A stretch of 64,000 nucleotides of DNA, taken from contig CANMSA010000004.1 of NCBI GenBank assembly GCA_947500385.1, positions 1-64,000 on the forward strand. Reading direction: 5' to 3'. This DNA comes from an uncultured Flavobacteriaceae bacterium (GTDB taxonomy: Bacteria; Bacteroidota; Bacteroidia; Flavobacteriales; Flavobacteriaceae). Positions 32,190 through 41,332 of the stretch are shown here, one piece after another. The position numbers were made by a program, and so were the translations under genes. The notes under the pieces are model-generated. The model searched no databases. It saw only the letters and a list, made by a program, of their open reading frames with translations, and had not been told where the DNA came from. Numbering within the stretch: position 1 is the first letter of the stretch; every line of letters starts with the position of its first letter.

Positions 32190-33377
32190 TTAGTCTATAA
32201 TCTTGGTTACCTGACCTGCACCAACCGTTCTACCACCTTCACGGATAGCAAACCGAAGTCCTTCGCTCAATGCGATAGGCGAAAGCAAATCAACAGTAAT
32301 CGTAAGGTTATCACCGGGCATTACCATTTCAACTCCGCTAGGAAGGTTAATCGTACCAGTAACATCAGTAGTTCTTACGTAGAACTGAGGACGGTAATTG
32401 TTATGGAAAGGAGTGTGACGCCCACCTTCTTCTTTCTTGAGGATATATACCTCAGCTTCGAACTTGGCGTGTGGCTTCACAGAACCTGGCTTACAAATAA
32501 CCATCCCTCTTTTGATATCGGATTTTTCGATACCTCTCAAAAGAATACCTACGTTATCACCGGCCTCACCTCTATCCAATATCTTACGGAACATCTCAAC
32601 ACCTGTGATAGTAGAACTTAATTTCTCAGCTCCCATTCCGATGATATCAACGGCATCACCTGTATTGGCAACACCTGTTTCGATACGTCCTGTTGCAACA
32701 GTACCACGACCTGTAATCGTAAATACGTCTTCTACGGGCATCAAGAAATCTTTTTCAACGTCTCTTTTTGGAAGCTCGATCCAATCATCAACGGCAGCCA
32801 TCAATTCCATTACCGTATCTACCCATTTTTGCTCTCCGTTAAGTGCACCAAGGGCAGAACCTGGAATTACAGGTCCGTTATCACCATCATACTCGTAGAA
32901 AGAAAGCAATTCTCTTACTTCCATTTCAACAAGCTCGATAAGCTCCTCATCATCGACCATATCTACCTTGTTCATGAAAACAACAATTCTAGGAATACCA
33001 ACCTGGCGACCTAAAAGGATGTGCTCACGTGTTTGAGGCATTGGACCATCTGTAGCAGCAACCACAAGGATGGCACCGTCCATTTGAGCAGCACCAGTAA
33101 CCATGTTCTTCACGTAATCCGCGTGACCTGGACAGTCAACGTGCGCGTAGTGACGGTTTGCCGTTTGGTATTCAACGTGCGACGTATTAATAGTAATACC
33201 TCTTTCTTTTTCTTCAGGAGCGTTGTCGATAGAATCGAAACTTCTCAATTCAGAAAGTCCTGCATTTGCCAAAACGGTAGTAATAGCAGCAGTCAAAGTT
33301 GTTTTTCCGTGATCTACGTGTCCAATGGTACCAATATTTAAGTGCGGTTTGGAACGATCAAAAGTTTCCTTTGCCAT
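32190..33377 (-). CDS. tuf: Elongation factor Tu
   Basis: 395 residues, full length. GTPase motifs [10 protein letters not shown] (19-28), DCPGHADY and NKVD are intact, and the C-terminal barrel domains carry [11 protein letters not shown] and GGRHTPF. It delivers aminoacyl-tRNA to the ribosome. The gene follows the Thr-Tyr-Gly-Thr tRNA group, the same order as in the Escherichia coli tufB operon. Confidence 0.98.
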   Translation of the reverse strand: MAKETFDRSKPHLNIGTIGHVDHGKTTLTAAITTVLANAGLSELRSFDSIDNAPEEKERGITINTSHVEYQTANRHYAHVDCPGHADYVKNMVTGAAQMDGAILVVAATDGPMPQTREHILLGRQVGIPRIVVFMNKVDMVDDEELIELVEMEVRELLSFYEYDGDNGPVIPGSALGALNGEQKWVDTVMELMAAVDDWIELPKRDVEKDFLMPVEDVFTITGRGTVATGRIETGVANTGDAVDIIGMGAEKLSSTITGVEMFRKILDRGEAGDNVGILLRGIEKSDIKRGMVICKPGSVKPHAKFEAEVYILKKEEGGRHTPFHNNYRPQFYVRTTDVTGTINLPSGVEMVMPGDNLTITVDLLSPIALSEGLRFAIREGGRTVGAGQVTKIID

Positions 33378-33432
33378 TTTAAATGAATTTTAATCTTAGT
33401 TTATATTAGTGTACAATATTATCTTTTTATTG

Positions 33433-33504
33433 AGCCAACGATGAGATTTGAACTCATGACCTCTTCCTTACCAAGGAAACGCTCTACCCCTGAGCTACGC
33501 CGGC
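33433..33504 (-). tRNA. trnT: tRNA-Thr (GGT)
   Basis: 72 nt; acceptor GCCGGCG pairs with CGTTGGC with two G-T pairs, and the anticodon loop TTGGTAA gives GGT. It is the tRNA nearest tuf. Confidence 0.94.
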
Positions 33505-33627
33505 TTTTCGACAGGTTCAAGGTTTAAAGCCCACCCTTCGGCAGGCAGGTTTAGAGTTCAAGACAAACGCCCCGACCATAAACTCATGTCGTTTTAAGAA
33601 GAAACACATTCATGCTTCCTATATTAG

Positions 33628-33700
33628 AGCGGGAGACCGGGTTCGAACCGGCGACATTCAGCTTGGAAGGCTGACGCTCTACCAACTGAGCTACTCCCGC
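33628..33700 (-). tRNA. trnG: tRNA-Gly (TCC)
   Basis: 73 nt; acceptor GCGGGAG/CTCCCGC is perfect, anticodon stem TCAGC/GCTGA encloses CTTCCAA, giving TCC. Confidence 0.95.
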
Positions 33701-33765
33701 AATTTCAAAAACCGATAGATTTACACTTCATACAAAGTGAACCTTTTCAGCATTTGTGTTCTCAA

Positions 33766-33953
33766 AAAATGTGGGGAGAGCGGTCCCGACGCTTCGGGAG
33801 AACCTGCGAAGGCCCTCAAAACAACATCGTTCCCGTCCCAACACTTCTTTTTTTTAAAAATGTGGGGAGAGCAGTCCCGACGCTTCGGGAGAACCTGCGA
33901 AGGCCCTCAAAACAACATCGTTCCCGTCCCAACACTTCTTTTTTTCAAAAAAT
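33766..33953 (-). repeat. Tandem ~91-bp repeats carrying 3' relics of tRNA-Tyr
   Basis: Two near-identical units begin with GTGGGGAGAGC at 33771 and 33862, and the real tRNA-Tyr 3' end starts the same way at 33954 (spacings 91 and 92 bp). On the minus strand each unit keeps the acceptor 3' strand and the T-stem region (CTTCGCAGGTTC), but the T-loop is replaced by the palindrome TCCCGAAGCGTCGGGA. The rest of each unit is a unique ~45-bp filler ending in a T-run. The 5' half and anticodon arm are absent. Confidence 0.85.
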
Positions 33954-33954
33954 G

Positions 33955-34036
<82 letters not shown>

Positions 34037-34113
34037 AATTTTTTTCTTACAATATGTAATGAACTTATAAAACTTTTCAACTTCGGAAGTCGTTTACATT
34101 TCTTCCTATTTTG

Positions 34114-34187
34114 AGCCGATAGAGGGACTCGAACCCACGACCTGCTGATTACAAATCAGCTGCTCTAGCCAGCTGAGCTACATCGGC
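34114..34187 (-). tRNA. trnT: tRNA-Thr (TGT)
   Basis: 74 nt; acceptor GCCGATG/TATCGGC, anticodon stem GCTGA/TCAGC enclosing TTTGTAA, giving TGT. First of the tRNA group ahead of tuf. Confidence 0.95.
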
Positions 34188-34210
34188 CTTTTTACCCCCT
34201 TTTTGAGCAT

Positions 34211-34237
34211 AAAAAAGTCCGCTATTTCTAACGGACT
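34211..34237 (-). terminator. Probable terminator after hpf
   Basis: A 6-bp stem AGTCCG/CGGACT with a 10-nt loop is followed on the minus strand by a run of U residues. It lies 50 bases after the hpf stop and before the tRNA group. Confidence 0.6.
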
Positions 34238-34286
34238 GCAAATGTAGATATTTATTTGTTTAATCAAAACAAAATTTACGAAATTT

Positions 34287-34592
34287 TCACCAGAGTTGAA
34301 GTCGCCCTTTTTGTTTCCTTTTAATTAGCTTTCTTTCCAACGAACTGCAAGCGGAATCTATTGCTTCTTCAAACGATTTACATTGTTTCTTGACTACAAA
34401 CCTGTCTTTGGGTATATTCACCTGTATCTCCACTATTTTATTCTCCTTTACACTGGTCTTCTGAACTTTTAAATATACATCGGAACTGATGACCTTATCA
34501 TAGAACATATCAAGTTTGTTCAGCCGATTCTGAACAAAGTCGATGAGTTTGCCGTCGGCGTTGAAGTTGACAGATTGCGCGTTTACTTTCAT
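34287..34592 (-). CDS. hpf: Ribosome hibernation-promoting factor (HPF/RaiA family, short form)
   Basis: 101 residues, the short form lacking the C-terminal dimerisation domain. The beta-alpha-beta-beta-beta-alpha fold is visible (VNAQSVNFNADGKLIDFVQN, in part; LDMFYDKVISSDVYLKV; FEEAIDSACSSLERKL) with the basic C-terminus KRKQKGR. It binds the small subunit and blocks the mRNA/tRNA site in stationary cells. It follows xerC by 33 bp. Confidence 0.92.
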   Translation of the reverse strand: MKVNAQSVNFNADGKLIDFVQNRLNKLDMFYDKVISSDVYLKVQKTSVKENKIVEIQVNIPKDRFVVKKQCKSFEEAIDSACSSLERKLIKRKQKGRLQLW

Positions 34593-34625
34593 AAAAAACT
34601 TTTTAGGTTAAACGTATGCTAGTTG

Positions 34626-35516
34626 CTAATTCTTGCTTCTCGGGTGTGAAGCGGCATGCACTTTCTTAAGTTCGGCGATGCTGTTATGGGTATACACCTG
34701 GGTGGAAGCCAAGCTAGAATGACCCAACAATTCTTTCACCGAATTTAAATCTGCCCCCTTATTGAGCAGATGTGTCGCGAACGTATGTCGCAGGATGTGA
34801 GGACTCTTTTTTACCTTGGACGACACCTTACTAAAATAACCATTTATAATTCTGTATACAAGGGTTTCGTATATTTTTTTCCCTGCCTTCGTTAAGAATA
34901 GAAACGGCTCATCGGCAATAACCGCTAACTGCTTCCGCTCTTCATAGTAGTTTTTAAACAATAATACCGTACTAGATAGCAGCGGTACCAGCCGTTCTTT
35001 ATTTCTTTTCCCCAATACCTTCATGGTGTTGGTATTAAAATCAACATCGCCTATTTTTAGCCCGATAAGTTCGGCCCTTCGTATACCAGTTGTGTACAAC
35101 AACTCGATCAACAGCTTGTTTCGAACCCCTTCGAACCCTTCTTCATAGGTGATTTGCTGCAGTACGCTTTCCATCTCCTTTTCAGAAAAGGGCACTTCTA
35201 CTTTTTTGACGGTCTTTAAAGCCTTATGCTTTGCCAGTGGGTTAATGGTAAGGGTACCGATACGTAGTAAAAATTTATAATACGCCTTCAATGAGGCTAT
35301 TTTACGATTGATCGAGCGGTTATCCATGCCCGATTCCACTAAGCTAACGATCCAGCTCCGAATAACGGTATAGGCAATCCCGTCAATTCCAGGGGCGTCG
35401 TGCACTTCTTTACAATAAAGCGTAAAAGCTTCAATATCCCTTTGATAGGCCACTACCGTATGTGGGGAATAGTTTTTCTCTAACGAGAGGTAGGAAAGAA
35501 AAGCAGTGAGCGCCAT
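34626..35516 (-). CDS. xerC: Tyrosine recombinase XerC/XerD family
   Basis: 296 residues, normal for Xer proteins. N-terminal SAM-like core-binding domain (~1-90) and catalytic domain with R146 (TGIRRAEL), H240-xx-R243 (HILRHTFATHLL), H266 (LLGHSSL) and nucleophile Y275 (STQVYTH). It resolves chromosome dimers at dif. Position between rpsU and hpf is the usual Bacteroidota arrangement for this chromosomal recombinase, so it is not a phage integrase. XerC versus XerD cannot be settled from sequence alone. Confidence 0.9.
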   Translation of the reverse strand: MALTAFLSYLSLEKNYSPHTVVAYQRDIEAFTLYCKEVHDAPGIDGIAYTVIRSWIVSLVESGMDNRSINRKIASLKAYYKFLLRIGTLTINPLAKHKALKTVKKVEVPFSEKEMESVLQQITYEEGFEGVRNKLLIELLYTTGIRRAELIGLKIGDVDFNTNTMKVLGKRNKERLVPLLSSTVLLFKNYYEERKQLAVIADEPFLFLTKAGKKIYETLVYRIINGYFSKVSSKVKKSPHILRHTFATHLLNKGADLNSVKELLGHSSLASTQVYTHNSIAELKKVHAASHPRSKN

Positions 35517-35603
35517 AGCCGTAAAGTTAACAATAAGGAACGACTAAAAGGAATACGACCCGACAGCCATCCTTCGCATCAAGGCCTGTTCGCTGCGCTG
35601 CAT

Positions 35604-35632
35604 AAAAAAATCCCATCGTGTAGATGGGATTT
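35604..35632 (-). terminator. Intrinsic terminator after rpsU
   Basis: A 10-bp stem (AAATCCCATC with GATGGGATTT, 35608-35617 and 35623-35632), 5-nt loop, and a run of U residues on the minus strand. It lies 26 bases after the rpsU stop, so rpsU is largely a single-gene unit. Confidence 0.88.
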
Positions 35633-35657
35633 GATATCATAGTTGGGACGGAAAGAC

Positions 35658-35852
35658 TTAAATCTCTTCTCTATCCCTAAGACCTTGAATATACTGCGCT
35701 TTTTGTATTTGCGCTCTTCGTTGAACGGAAGGTTTCGTAAATTGTTGACGTTTGCGTAACTGTCGCATGGTCCCTGTCTTATCGAACTTTCGCTTGAAGC
35801 GCTTTAAAGCTCTATCGATGTTTTCTCCTTCTTTAATTGGTATTATTAACAT
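35658..35852 (-). CDS. rpsU: Small ribosomal subunit protein bS21
   Basis: 64 residues, MLIIPIKEGENIDRALKRFKRKF followed by the basic KRQQFTKPSVQRRAQIQKAQ region (both bS21 hallmarks). In Bacteroidota bS21 helps hide the anti-SD of 16S rRNA, and rpsU itself is translated through a strong SD. Here a perfect SD precedes the ATG by 8 bases. The gene has its own promoter and terminator and is 142 bp upstream of xerC. Confidence 0.95.
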   Translation of the reverse strand: MLIIPIKEGENIDRALKRFKRKFDKTGTMRQLRKRQQFTKPSVQRRAQIQKAQYIQGLRDREEI

Positions 35853-35860
35853 TGGCTACA

Positions 35861-35869
35861 ACCTCCTTT
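35861..35869 (-). promoter_or_regulatory. Perfect Shine-Dalgarno of rpsU
   Basis: AAAGGAGGT lies 8 nt before the rpsU ATG and is fully complementary to the 16S rRNA 3' tail. Other starts inspected in this window lack such a match. Work on Flavobacterium johnsoniae ties this rare SD to autoregulation by bS21 occupancy. Confidence 0.9.
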
Positions 35870-35887
35870 CTTTAATGATTAAGGCTG

Positions 35888-35917
35888 CAAAGATAACACC
35901 TTTTTTAAGAACCACAA
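35888..35917 (-). promoter_or_regulatory. rpsU promoter
   Basis: On the minus strand TTG (35917-35915), a 19-bp spacer and TATCTTTG (35895-35888) match the Bacteroidota consensus TTG-N17-23-TAnnTTTG. The predicted start leaves a ~30-nt leader containing the SD. Confidence 0.75.
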
Positions 35918-35918
35918 T

Positions 35919-37280
35919 TTATTTTTTGGACCAAACCGTATAACTTTTTGGTGGCGCCTGGATCTTCACCCATCCATTGCCTTGGGTGACGGGCTGCCAG
36001 CCTGAATTTCCAGTAAAGTCCTTAATTCGTGTATTCCGCCATTTTACCGGTACCCATCGTTCTTTCCAGGAATTGCTATTATTGATATACACGACCAAGC
36101 CCGGGTTACCGTTGCGCTGGGCAATGTATTCATCATTGTCAACATGTAATATTGAGGTACTACCGGCCGCTTTATTATTATGAATCCATATAAGATTGTT
36201 CATTTTATTTTTATCGAGCCAATGCTCATAATCCCTATAAAAGACTGTTGGATATCCCTCATGGGTAAGAATATAGGCATAAGCCAATAGCTTTCCATTA
36301 ATGATTTCATCGGTATCATGGTTTGCTACAAAAGTTACCGCCCTAGCACCACTTCTTTTCCATAACATATCCCTGTTCAAAGCATTTAGATTATTCCCTT
36401 GGAAGGCATCGCGCATGCGGTAGTAACAGGCAAAATCAAAAGCGGAGGCATTTGCCTGGCTCGACCACCAGTCCAAGGTAGCGGCATTGCCATCCCAATA
36501 CTCCCCTACCGTAAAGCCACCAACGGCTTTTTTCCATTCTTTTACCACCCAAGGCTCAAAGCCTTTCACATAGTCGAAACGCCACCCATCAAAACCCAAA
36601 TTGTTCTTGTAGTATTTCGCAACGGAGTTACTTCGTTTCCATAGCCAGTCTTGCACATAGGCTTTATGATGGCACATATCGGCAAACCCGCCAAATATAC
36701 CCGAATCGTTGTTGTGATAGTCATTGGGATGAAAATCGTAGGCAGTCCTATTAAAAAGGCCCGAAGCCCCACTGTAATCGGTATAAGTATTTGTATTGGT
36801 AAAAATATTGAACTCGGAATCGCCCCCGCTGTTATGATTGATAACGATATCAGCAATCACGCTCATATTGTTGTTATGCGCCCTGTTGATCAAGGATTTT
36901 AACTCAGACTTAGAACCAAAACGGGTTTCCGTCGACCCTTTTTGATTAAAGTTTCCAAAATCGTAATAGTCATAGGGATCATACCCCATCGAAGTGGCCC
37001 CGTTCAAAGCCTTGTTTGCAGGAGGAAGCCAAATCGCATCAAAACCGGCATTGCTCCAAGCAGGCACTTTTGATTTCACCGTGTTCCACCAAGTACCGCC
37101 TGAAGGTACATTCCAATAAAAGGCCTGCATCATTACCCCAGAACCTATTCCGGTAACCGCTTTTACCTCCTCGATAGGTACTTCATTTTGTAATTCTTCT
37201 TCAAGAGGCGTTTCTAATTTTTCATTTTGACACCCCAAAATGAGCCCCGCCGTGGCGAGCCATATGAACTTGTTTTTCAT
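35919..37280 (-). CDS. GH13 alpha-amylase, lipoprotein
   Basis: 453 residues from ATG at 37280 (an earlier frame start is TTG). Signal peptide with lipobox LILGC, Cys17, so it is membrane-anchored outside the cytoplasm. The (beta/alpha)8 barrel carries the four GH13 motifs: DIVINH (~144-149), GWRFDYVKG with nucleophile D236, acid/base E260 in GEYWDG, and HD at 321-322 in FVANHDTDE. It should hydrolyse alpha-1,4-glucans to maltodextrins. The C-terminal small beta domain ends SYTVWSKK. No starch-utilisation (SusC/D) genes are nearby; the gene stands alone, 66 bp before rpsU. Confidence 0.92.
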   Translation of the reverse strand: MKNKFIWLATAGLILGCQNEKLETPLEEELQNEVPIEEVKAVTGIGSGVMMQAFYWNVPSGGTWWNTVKSKVPAWSNAGFDAIWLPPANKALNGATSMGYDPYDYYDFGNFNQKGSTETRFGSKSELKSLINRAHNNNMSVIADIVINHNSGGDSEFNIFTNTNTYTDYSGASGLFNRTAYDFHPNDYHNNDSGIFGGFADMCHHKAYVQDWLWKRSNSVAKYYKNNLGFDGWRFDYVKGFEPWVVKEWKKAVGGFTVGEYWDGNAATLDWWSSQANASAFDFACYYRMRDAFQGNNLNALNRDMLWKRSGARAVTFVANHDTDEIINGKLLAYAYILTHEGYPTVFYRDYEHWLDKNKMNNLIWIHNNKAAGSTSILHVDNDEYIAQRNGNPGLVVYINNSNSWKERWVPVKWRNTRIKDFTGNSGWQPVTQGNGWVKIQAPPKSYTVWSKK

Positions 37281-37573
37281 GGTCAATAAAATTTAATGGT
37301 TGTGTTATTGACCTCAATGTAAGAAAAATAGTATGCCGAAATGCGCGAAGTGGAAAGAGATGCTTATGAAAACGTTTGAATGTTAAAAAGTTTTCAAATT
37401 ACCTATTATTGAACCCTTATTTTACGAAAAAATCAAAATTATAGATGAAACAATACCGCTTACTGAGAATTTAATAAAATAATACCTTTTTAACCCCAAG
37501 TATTCTCCATAGCGGCAAACAATCGTTACGAAGCAACATCTATCGCGGAAAAACCTTCTTTTTTTTGTACGGA

Positions 37574-38758
37574 CTATTTGATAAGTTCTTTCTTAGTGGC
37601 CGGTCTGTACTCTTTTTTATCGATGACAATCTTGGCGATGATCTCTCGCAGAATTTCGGAAGTACCTCCCCCGATAGGCCCAAGTCTGCTATCCCGAAGC
37701 AAACGTGCCATCGGATAATCCTCTATATACCCATAGCCTCCTAAAAACTGAAGGCAGGCATAGGCGACTTCATCGGCCATTTTGGTAGCCTTGAGTTTTG
37801 AGATGGTCGCTTCTTTTACTACATACTCTCCCTTATCCAACCGATAGGCAACGGAGTAGTTGTACTCTCGACACATTTCCATGTCAGCATATAAATCGGC
37901 AATGCGATGTCTTAAGGCCTGATATTGATTGATCGGTTTTCCAAAAGTCTCCCTTTCCGACATGTATTGCATCGTATATTCAAGCGCATATTCCGATCGT
38001 GCGTGGGCGTTGATTCCCATGACGAGTCGTTCCAGAGCGAAGTGCTCCATGATATACGAAAATCCCTTCCCTTCTTCGCCCATTAAATTCGCAGCAGGCA
38101 CTTCTACATTATCAAAAGCAATTTCAGCCGTATCGGAAGCCCGCCAACCCAGTTTGTTCAATTTATTGGTCGACACCCCTTTGCTGTCGCTATCCAAGAC
38201 AAAGATGCTGATGCCTTTGTTACCGGCTTCAGGATTGGTTTTCGCCGCCACGATCATGTAGTCGGCATATACGCCATTGGTGATAAACGTCTTTGAACCA
38301 TTTAATATATAGGTATCCCCTTTCTTTATGGCCGTGGTTCGCATACCGGCGACGTCACTGCCCCCAAAAGGTTCCGAAACGCACAGGCATCCTATTTTTT
38401 TACCATCTACACTGGCACCTAAGTACCGGGCTTTGACATCTGGGCCTGCTTCTTTGTTCAAATGAGTCATTGCCAAATAGGCATGTGCCCAAATAGCGGC
38501 CGCAAATCCGCCTGAATTTATTTTCTGAAGTTCTTCCAATAGAATAACGGTATAAAACAGATCAAGTCCCAAACCTCCGTCTTCCTCGGGAGTTGCAAGT
38601 CCAAAATAGCCCATCTCACCGAACTTCTCCCATATAAAACGTTCAATAGTTCCTGTTTCCTCCCATTTCTCGATATGGGGTACCACTTCCTTCTTTAAAA
38701 AGTCTTTGAGGCTGTCTCGAAATAATTGATGTTCTTCGTTGAAGTACATGCTATGCAT
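37574..38758 (-). CDS. Acyl-CoA dehydrogenase
   Basis: 394 residues, full length. It oxidises acyl-CoA at C2-C3 using FAD. Motifs include CLCVSEPFGGSD, GSKTFITNG, FGKPINQYQ and LQFLGGYGYIEDYPM. The usual C-terminal catalytic Glu (Y-E-G-T) is replaced by Gly (G364 in IGGGTSEIL), while a Glu stands at 243 in FALERLV, the helix position used by long-chain and isovaleryl-CoA dehydrogenases. Substrate is unknown; branched-chain or long-chain acyl-CoA is suggested. It follows the HhH gene by 11 bp, in an operon with an amino-acid symporter. A second ATG three codons on is equally possible. Confidence 0.92.
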   Translation of the reverse strand: MHSMYFNEEHQLFRDSLKDFLKKEVVPHIEKWEETGTIERFIWEKFGEMGYFGLATPEEDGGLGLDLFYTVILLEELQKINSGGFAAAIWAHAYLAMTHLNKEAGPDVKARYLGASVDGKKIGCLCVSEPFGGSDVAGMRTTAIKKGDTYILNGSKTFITNGVYADYMIVAAKTNPEAGNKGISIFVLDSDSKGVSTNKLNKLGWRASDTAEIAFDNVEVPAANLMGEEGKGFSYIMEHFALERLVMGINAHARSEYALEYTMQYMSERETFGKPINQYQALRHRIADLYADMEMCREYNYSVAYRLDKGEYVVKEATISKLKATKMADEVAYACLQFLGGYGYIEDYPMARLLRDSRLGPIGGGTSEILREIIAKIVIDKKEYRPATKKELIK

Positions 38759-38769
38759 AGGAATATTCT

Positions 38770-39636
38770 TTAGAGAGACAAATATAAAACTATTCTATCT
38801 AATTTGTCGCTTGGAAAATTTTCTATTTTTGACAATTCCTCAAAAGAAGTGATGCTTTTATTATTGTTTCTGTAATTTACTATACCAATAGCGACCTTTT
38901 TTTGAAGATATATCAATTTTTGAAGCTCTTCGACCGATGCAGTATTTATATTTATTTTTTCAATTAAGGGTTTTTCCATCACTTTGAACCGTTGTAGCGC
39001 ACGTTTTACTACTTGAGGTTCAAGACCATAGACATCATATAACTGATCCGCTACCATAAAACCACCCAACCTGTCCCTGAACTTGACGATTCTGGCCGAC
39101 AAGGTAGCCCCTATACCCTTTATTGTTTGTAACTCTTCTTCCGTGGCCAAATTTAAATCTACTACTTGGGCTACAACTTGTTGATTCTTAGCTTTTGCGT
39201 TGGCAACTTTAGTACCGCGCTTCTCGGTCCAATCAGGAAACTTGAAATACGGCGCAACGGTCCGTAACAATGAATCGGATACTTCTGTCACCGCTTGGAA
39301 TTCTTCGGCAGAATTCACATAGGATCCTGTTTTACGGAAAGCATGCAAACGGTCAATTTCCGCTGGTGACATTCCCAAGGTATATCCTTTGTAATCTGAG
39401 ATGAAATTTGGGTTAAAGGGATACCACTTTACCGAGTCTTTCACCAATGCCTCCCGCTTTAGACGAGTTACGGTTGCTTGCTGTAACGAATCTATTTTGA
39501 AGTACTTGGAATTGCCTTGCGCCGGATAGGACTTGTAAACCAATAGGCACACTTGCAAGACCACGATTACAAGCAGTAAAAAGAAAATCCCACTTCGTTC
39601 TTGTTTATTGAACTTGAAGTGGGATTTAAAACTCAT
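38770..39636 (-). CDS. Membrane-anchored helix-hairpin-helix protein, ComEA-like
   Basis: 288 residues. One N-terminal membrane helix (IFFLLLVIVVLQVCLLVYK, ~18-36), then three helix-hairpin-helix regions: MSPAEIDRLHAFRKTGSYVNS (~90-110, short: IDRLHAFRKTG), LNLATEEELQTIKGIGATLSARIV (~160-185, short: ELQTIKGIGATLSARIV) and ININTASVEELQKLIYLQKKVA (~230-250, short: NINTASVEELQKL). Such repeats bind DNA in ComEA, the competence receptor, but this type is common in Bacteroidota and its role is untested. It sits 10 bp after the symporter gene. Confidence 0.85.
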   Translation of the reverse strand: MSFKSHFKFNKQERSGIFFLLLVIVVLQVCLLVYKSYPAQGNSKYFKIDSLQQATVTRLKREALVKDSVKWYPFNPNFISDYKGYTLGMSPAEIDRLHAFRKTGSYVNSAEEFQAVTEVSDSLLRTVAPYFKFPDWTEKRGTKVANAKAKNQQVVAQVVDLNLATEEELQTIKGIGATLSARIVKFRDRLGGFMVADQLYDVYGLEPQVVKRALQRFKVMEKPLIEKININTASVEELQKLIYLQKKVAIGIVNYRNNNKSITSFEELSKIENFPSDKLDRIVLYLSL

Positions 39637-39646
39637 TATAACCCGT

Positions 39647-41236
39647 TTATGCCTTCGCTTCCTTGATCGCTTCCAAGAAGCGGTTGAGTTGCTTCTTCAC
39701 CACCGGGAACAAGAAGAACAAACCGATCATGTTCGGGAAGACCATTGCAAAAATCATCGCGTCGGAGAATGCCCAGATAGAGCCCATACTTGCCGCGGCA
39801 CCGATGATAATAAACATTAAAAACAACATTTTGTAAACCAGATCCGCCGTCTTACCCCGACCAAACAAGAACTTCCAAGATTGAAGTCCGTAGTACGACC
39901 AGGAGATCATGGTAGAAACCGCAAATAGCACCACCGCCACCGTTAGGAAAATATCCGAATAGGGTATGTATTGGGCAAATGCTACCGAAGTGATTCCGGC
40001 CCCTTCATACGAAACACCATCTATTAACACCGAACCACTGCCATCGCCCCCATATTCAAACGCACCACCAAAGTTAAAAATGATGATGACCAAGGCCGTC
40101 ATGGTACAAATAACCACCGTATCGATAAAGGGTTCCAACAAGGCGACCAACCCTTCAGATGCCGAATATTTTGTTTTAACGGCGGAGTGTGCGATGGAGG
40201 CCGAGCCGGCACCTGCTTCATTGGAAAAAGCGGCACGCTTAAAACCGACCAGCAAAACGCCGATAACCCCACCTACACCCATAGCGGTAGGATTAAAAGC
40301 CTCGGAAACAATCATTCCGATGGCATCATCCACAAAAGAAAAATTACTAAAAATAATGTAGAGACAAGCGACCAAATACATGACGGCCATAAAAGGCACT
40401 ACCTTCTCCGTTACCGAGGCGATACGTTTGATACCACCAATAATGATGATTCCTACCAAAACTGCCAATACGAATCCTATGATAGCTCCTGCGCTTGTGC
40501 TCTCCCAGCCCATTAAATCTTTTAAAACTATGGTAGCTTGGTTCGATTGGGCGGCATTACCACCTCCAAAAGAACCTCCGATACAGAAAATAGCGAACAA
40601 GACCGCCGCCACTTTACCAAGGGTGGCAAAGCCTCGCTCTTTAAGGCCCTTGCTGATGTAGTACATAGGACCGCCATAGACCGTACCGTCTTCCCCCACG
40701 TCTCTGTATTGAACCCCTAGGGTACACTCCACGAATTTGGAAGACATGCCCAAGAGTCCACAAACGATCATCCAAAAAGTAGCTCCCGGCCCTCCAAGGG
40801 CAATTGCCAAGGCGACCCCTGCAATGTTTCCGTTTCCTACGGTACCCGACACAGCGGTTGCCAATGCCTGAAAATGGCTAACCTCACCTTCTTCACTCTC
40901 ATCCCTGATCGTATCGGGAATATCCCCATCAATGGTCACATCGGTTTCTAAAGCCCCGTGTTTTTCAATATCATCATATTTTCCTCGAACGGTATTGATC
41001 GCTTTCCCGAAATACCGAATATTTGGAAATCCGAAGTAAATAGTGAAAAACAAAGCACTACAGACCAACAGGATCAAGACAAAAGGAACCCCCAAAATTT
41101 CAAAGAAAATAACGGCTGAAAAGAAGTCTGATACGGGTTGGAATGCTTGGTCGATCTTTTGATCTAACCCCATTTCCTGAGAGGAGCCCAAAAATGGGAG
41201 TAATAGGGTAATAAAGGTAAGAAGTCGGTACTTCAT
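39647..41236 (-). CDS. AGCS family Na+/alanine (glycine) symporter
   Basis: 529 residues with about ten membrane helices. AGCS hallmarks include SHFQALATAVSGTVGNGNIAGVALAI (short: ALATAVSGTVGNGNIAGVA), GGPGATFWM, KRAAFSNEAGAGSASIAHS and SWSYYGLQSW. It imports alanine or glycine with sodium. An unusual N-terminus (RLLTFITLLLPFLGSSQ) resembles a cleavable signal, seen in other Bacteroidota members. First gene of the symporter-HhH-acyl-CoA dehydrogenase operon; its start is 96 bp from the K+ channel gene. Confidence 0.93.
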   Translation of the reverse strand: MKYRLLTFITLLLPFLGSSQEMGLDQKIDQAFQPVSDFFSAVIFFEILGVPFVLILLVCSALFFTIYFGFPNIRYFGKAINTVRGKYDDIEKHGALETDVTIDGDIPDTIRDESEEGEVSHFQALATAVSGTVGNGNIAGVALAIALGGPGATFWMIVCGLLGMSSKFVECTLGVQYRDVGEDGTVYGGPMYYISKGLKERGFATLGKVAAVLFAIFCIGGSFGGGNAAQSNQATIVLKDLMGWESTSAGAIIGFVLAVLVGIIIIGGIKRIASVTEKVVPFMAVMYLVACLYIIFSNFSFVDDAIGMIVSEAFNPTAMGVGGVIGVLLVGFKRAAFSNEAGAGSASIAHSAVKTKYSASEGLVALLEPFIDTVVICTMTALVIIIFNFGGAFEYGGDGSGSVLIDGVSYEGAGITSVAFAQYIPYSDIFLTVAVVLFAVSTMISWSYYGLQSWKFLFGRGKTADLVYKMLFLMFIIIGAAASMGSIWAFSDAMIFAMVFPNMIGLFFLFPVVKKQLNRFLEAIKEAKA

Positions 41237-41332
41237 AATATTTTTTTGGTTTAAAAGTTTCGTTAGAAAGGCGACAATATCCTAAAAATATTCAATGCAA
41301 TCAAATATAATTGTTGAATTAACGGTGCTGTC

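Noticed and set aside
31971-32621. 216-codon plus-strand frame over tRNA-Trp and the tuf 3' end
   Set aside because: It is antisense to tuf and overlaps a tRNA; no recognisable domain.
34626-35516. Phage or island integrase beside the tRNA group
   Set aside because: The recombinase sits in the conserved rpsU-xerC-hpf order with full Xer motifs and no phage genes around it, so it is the housekeeping enzyme.
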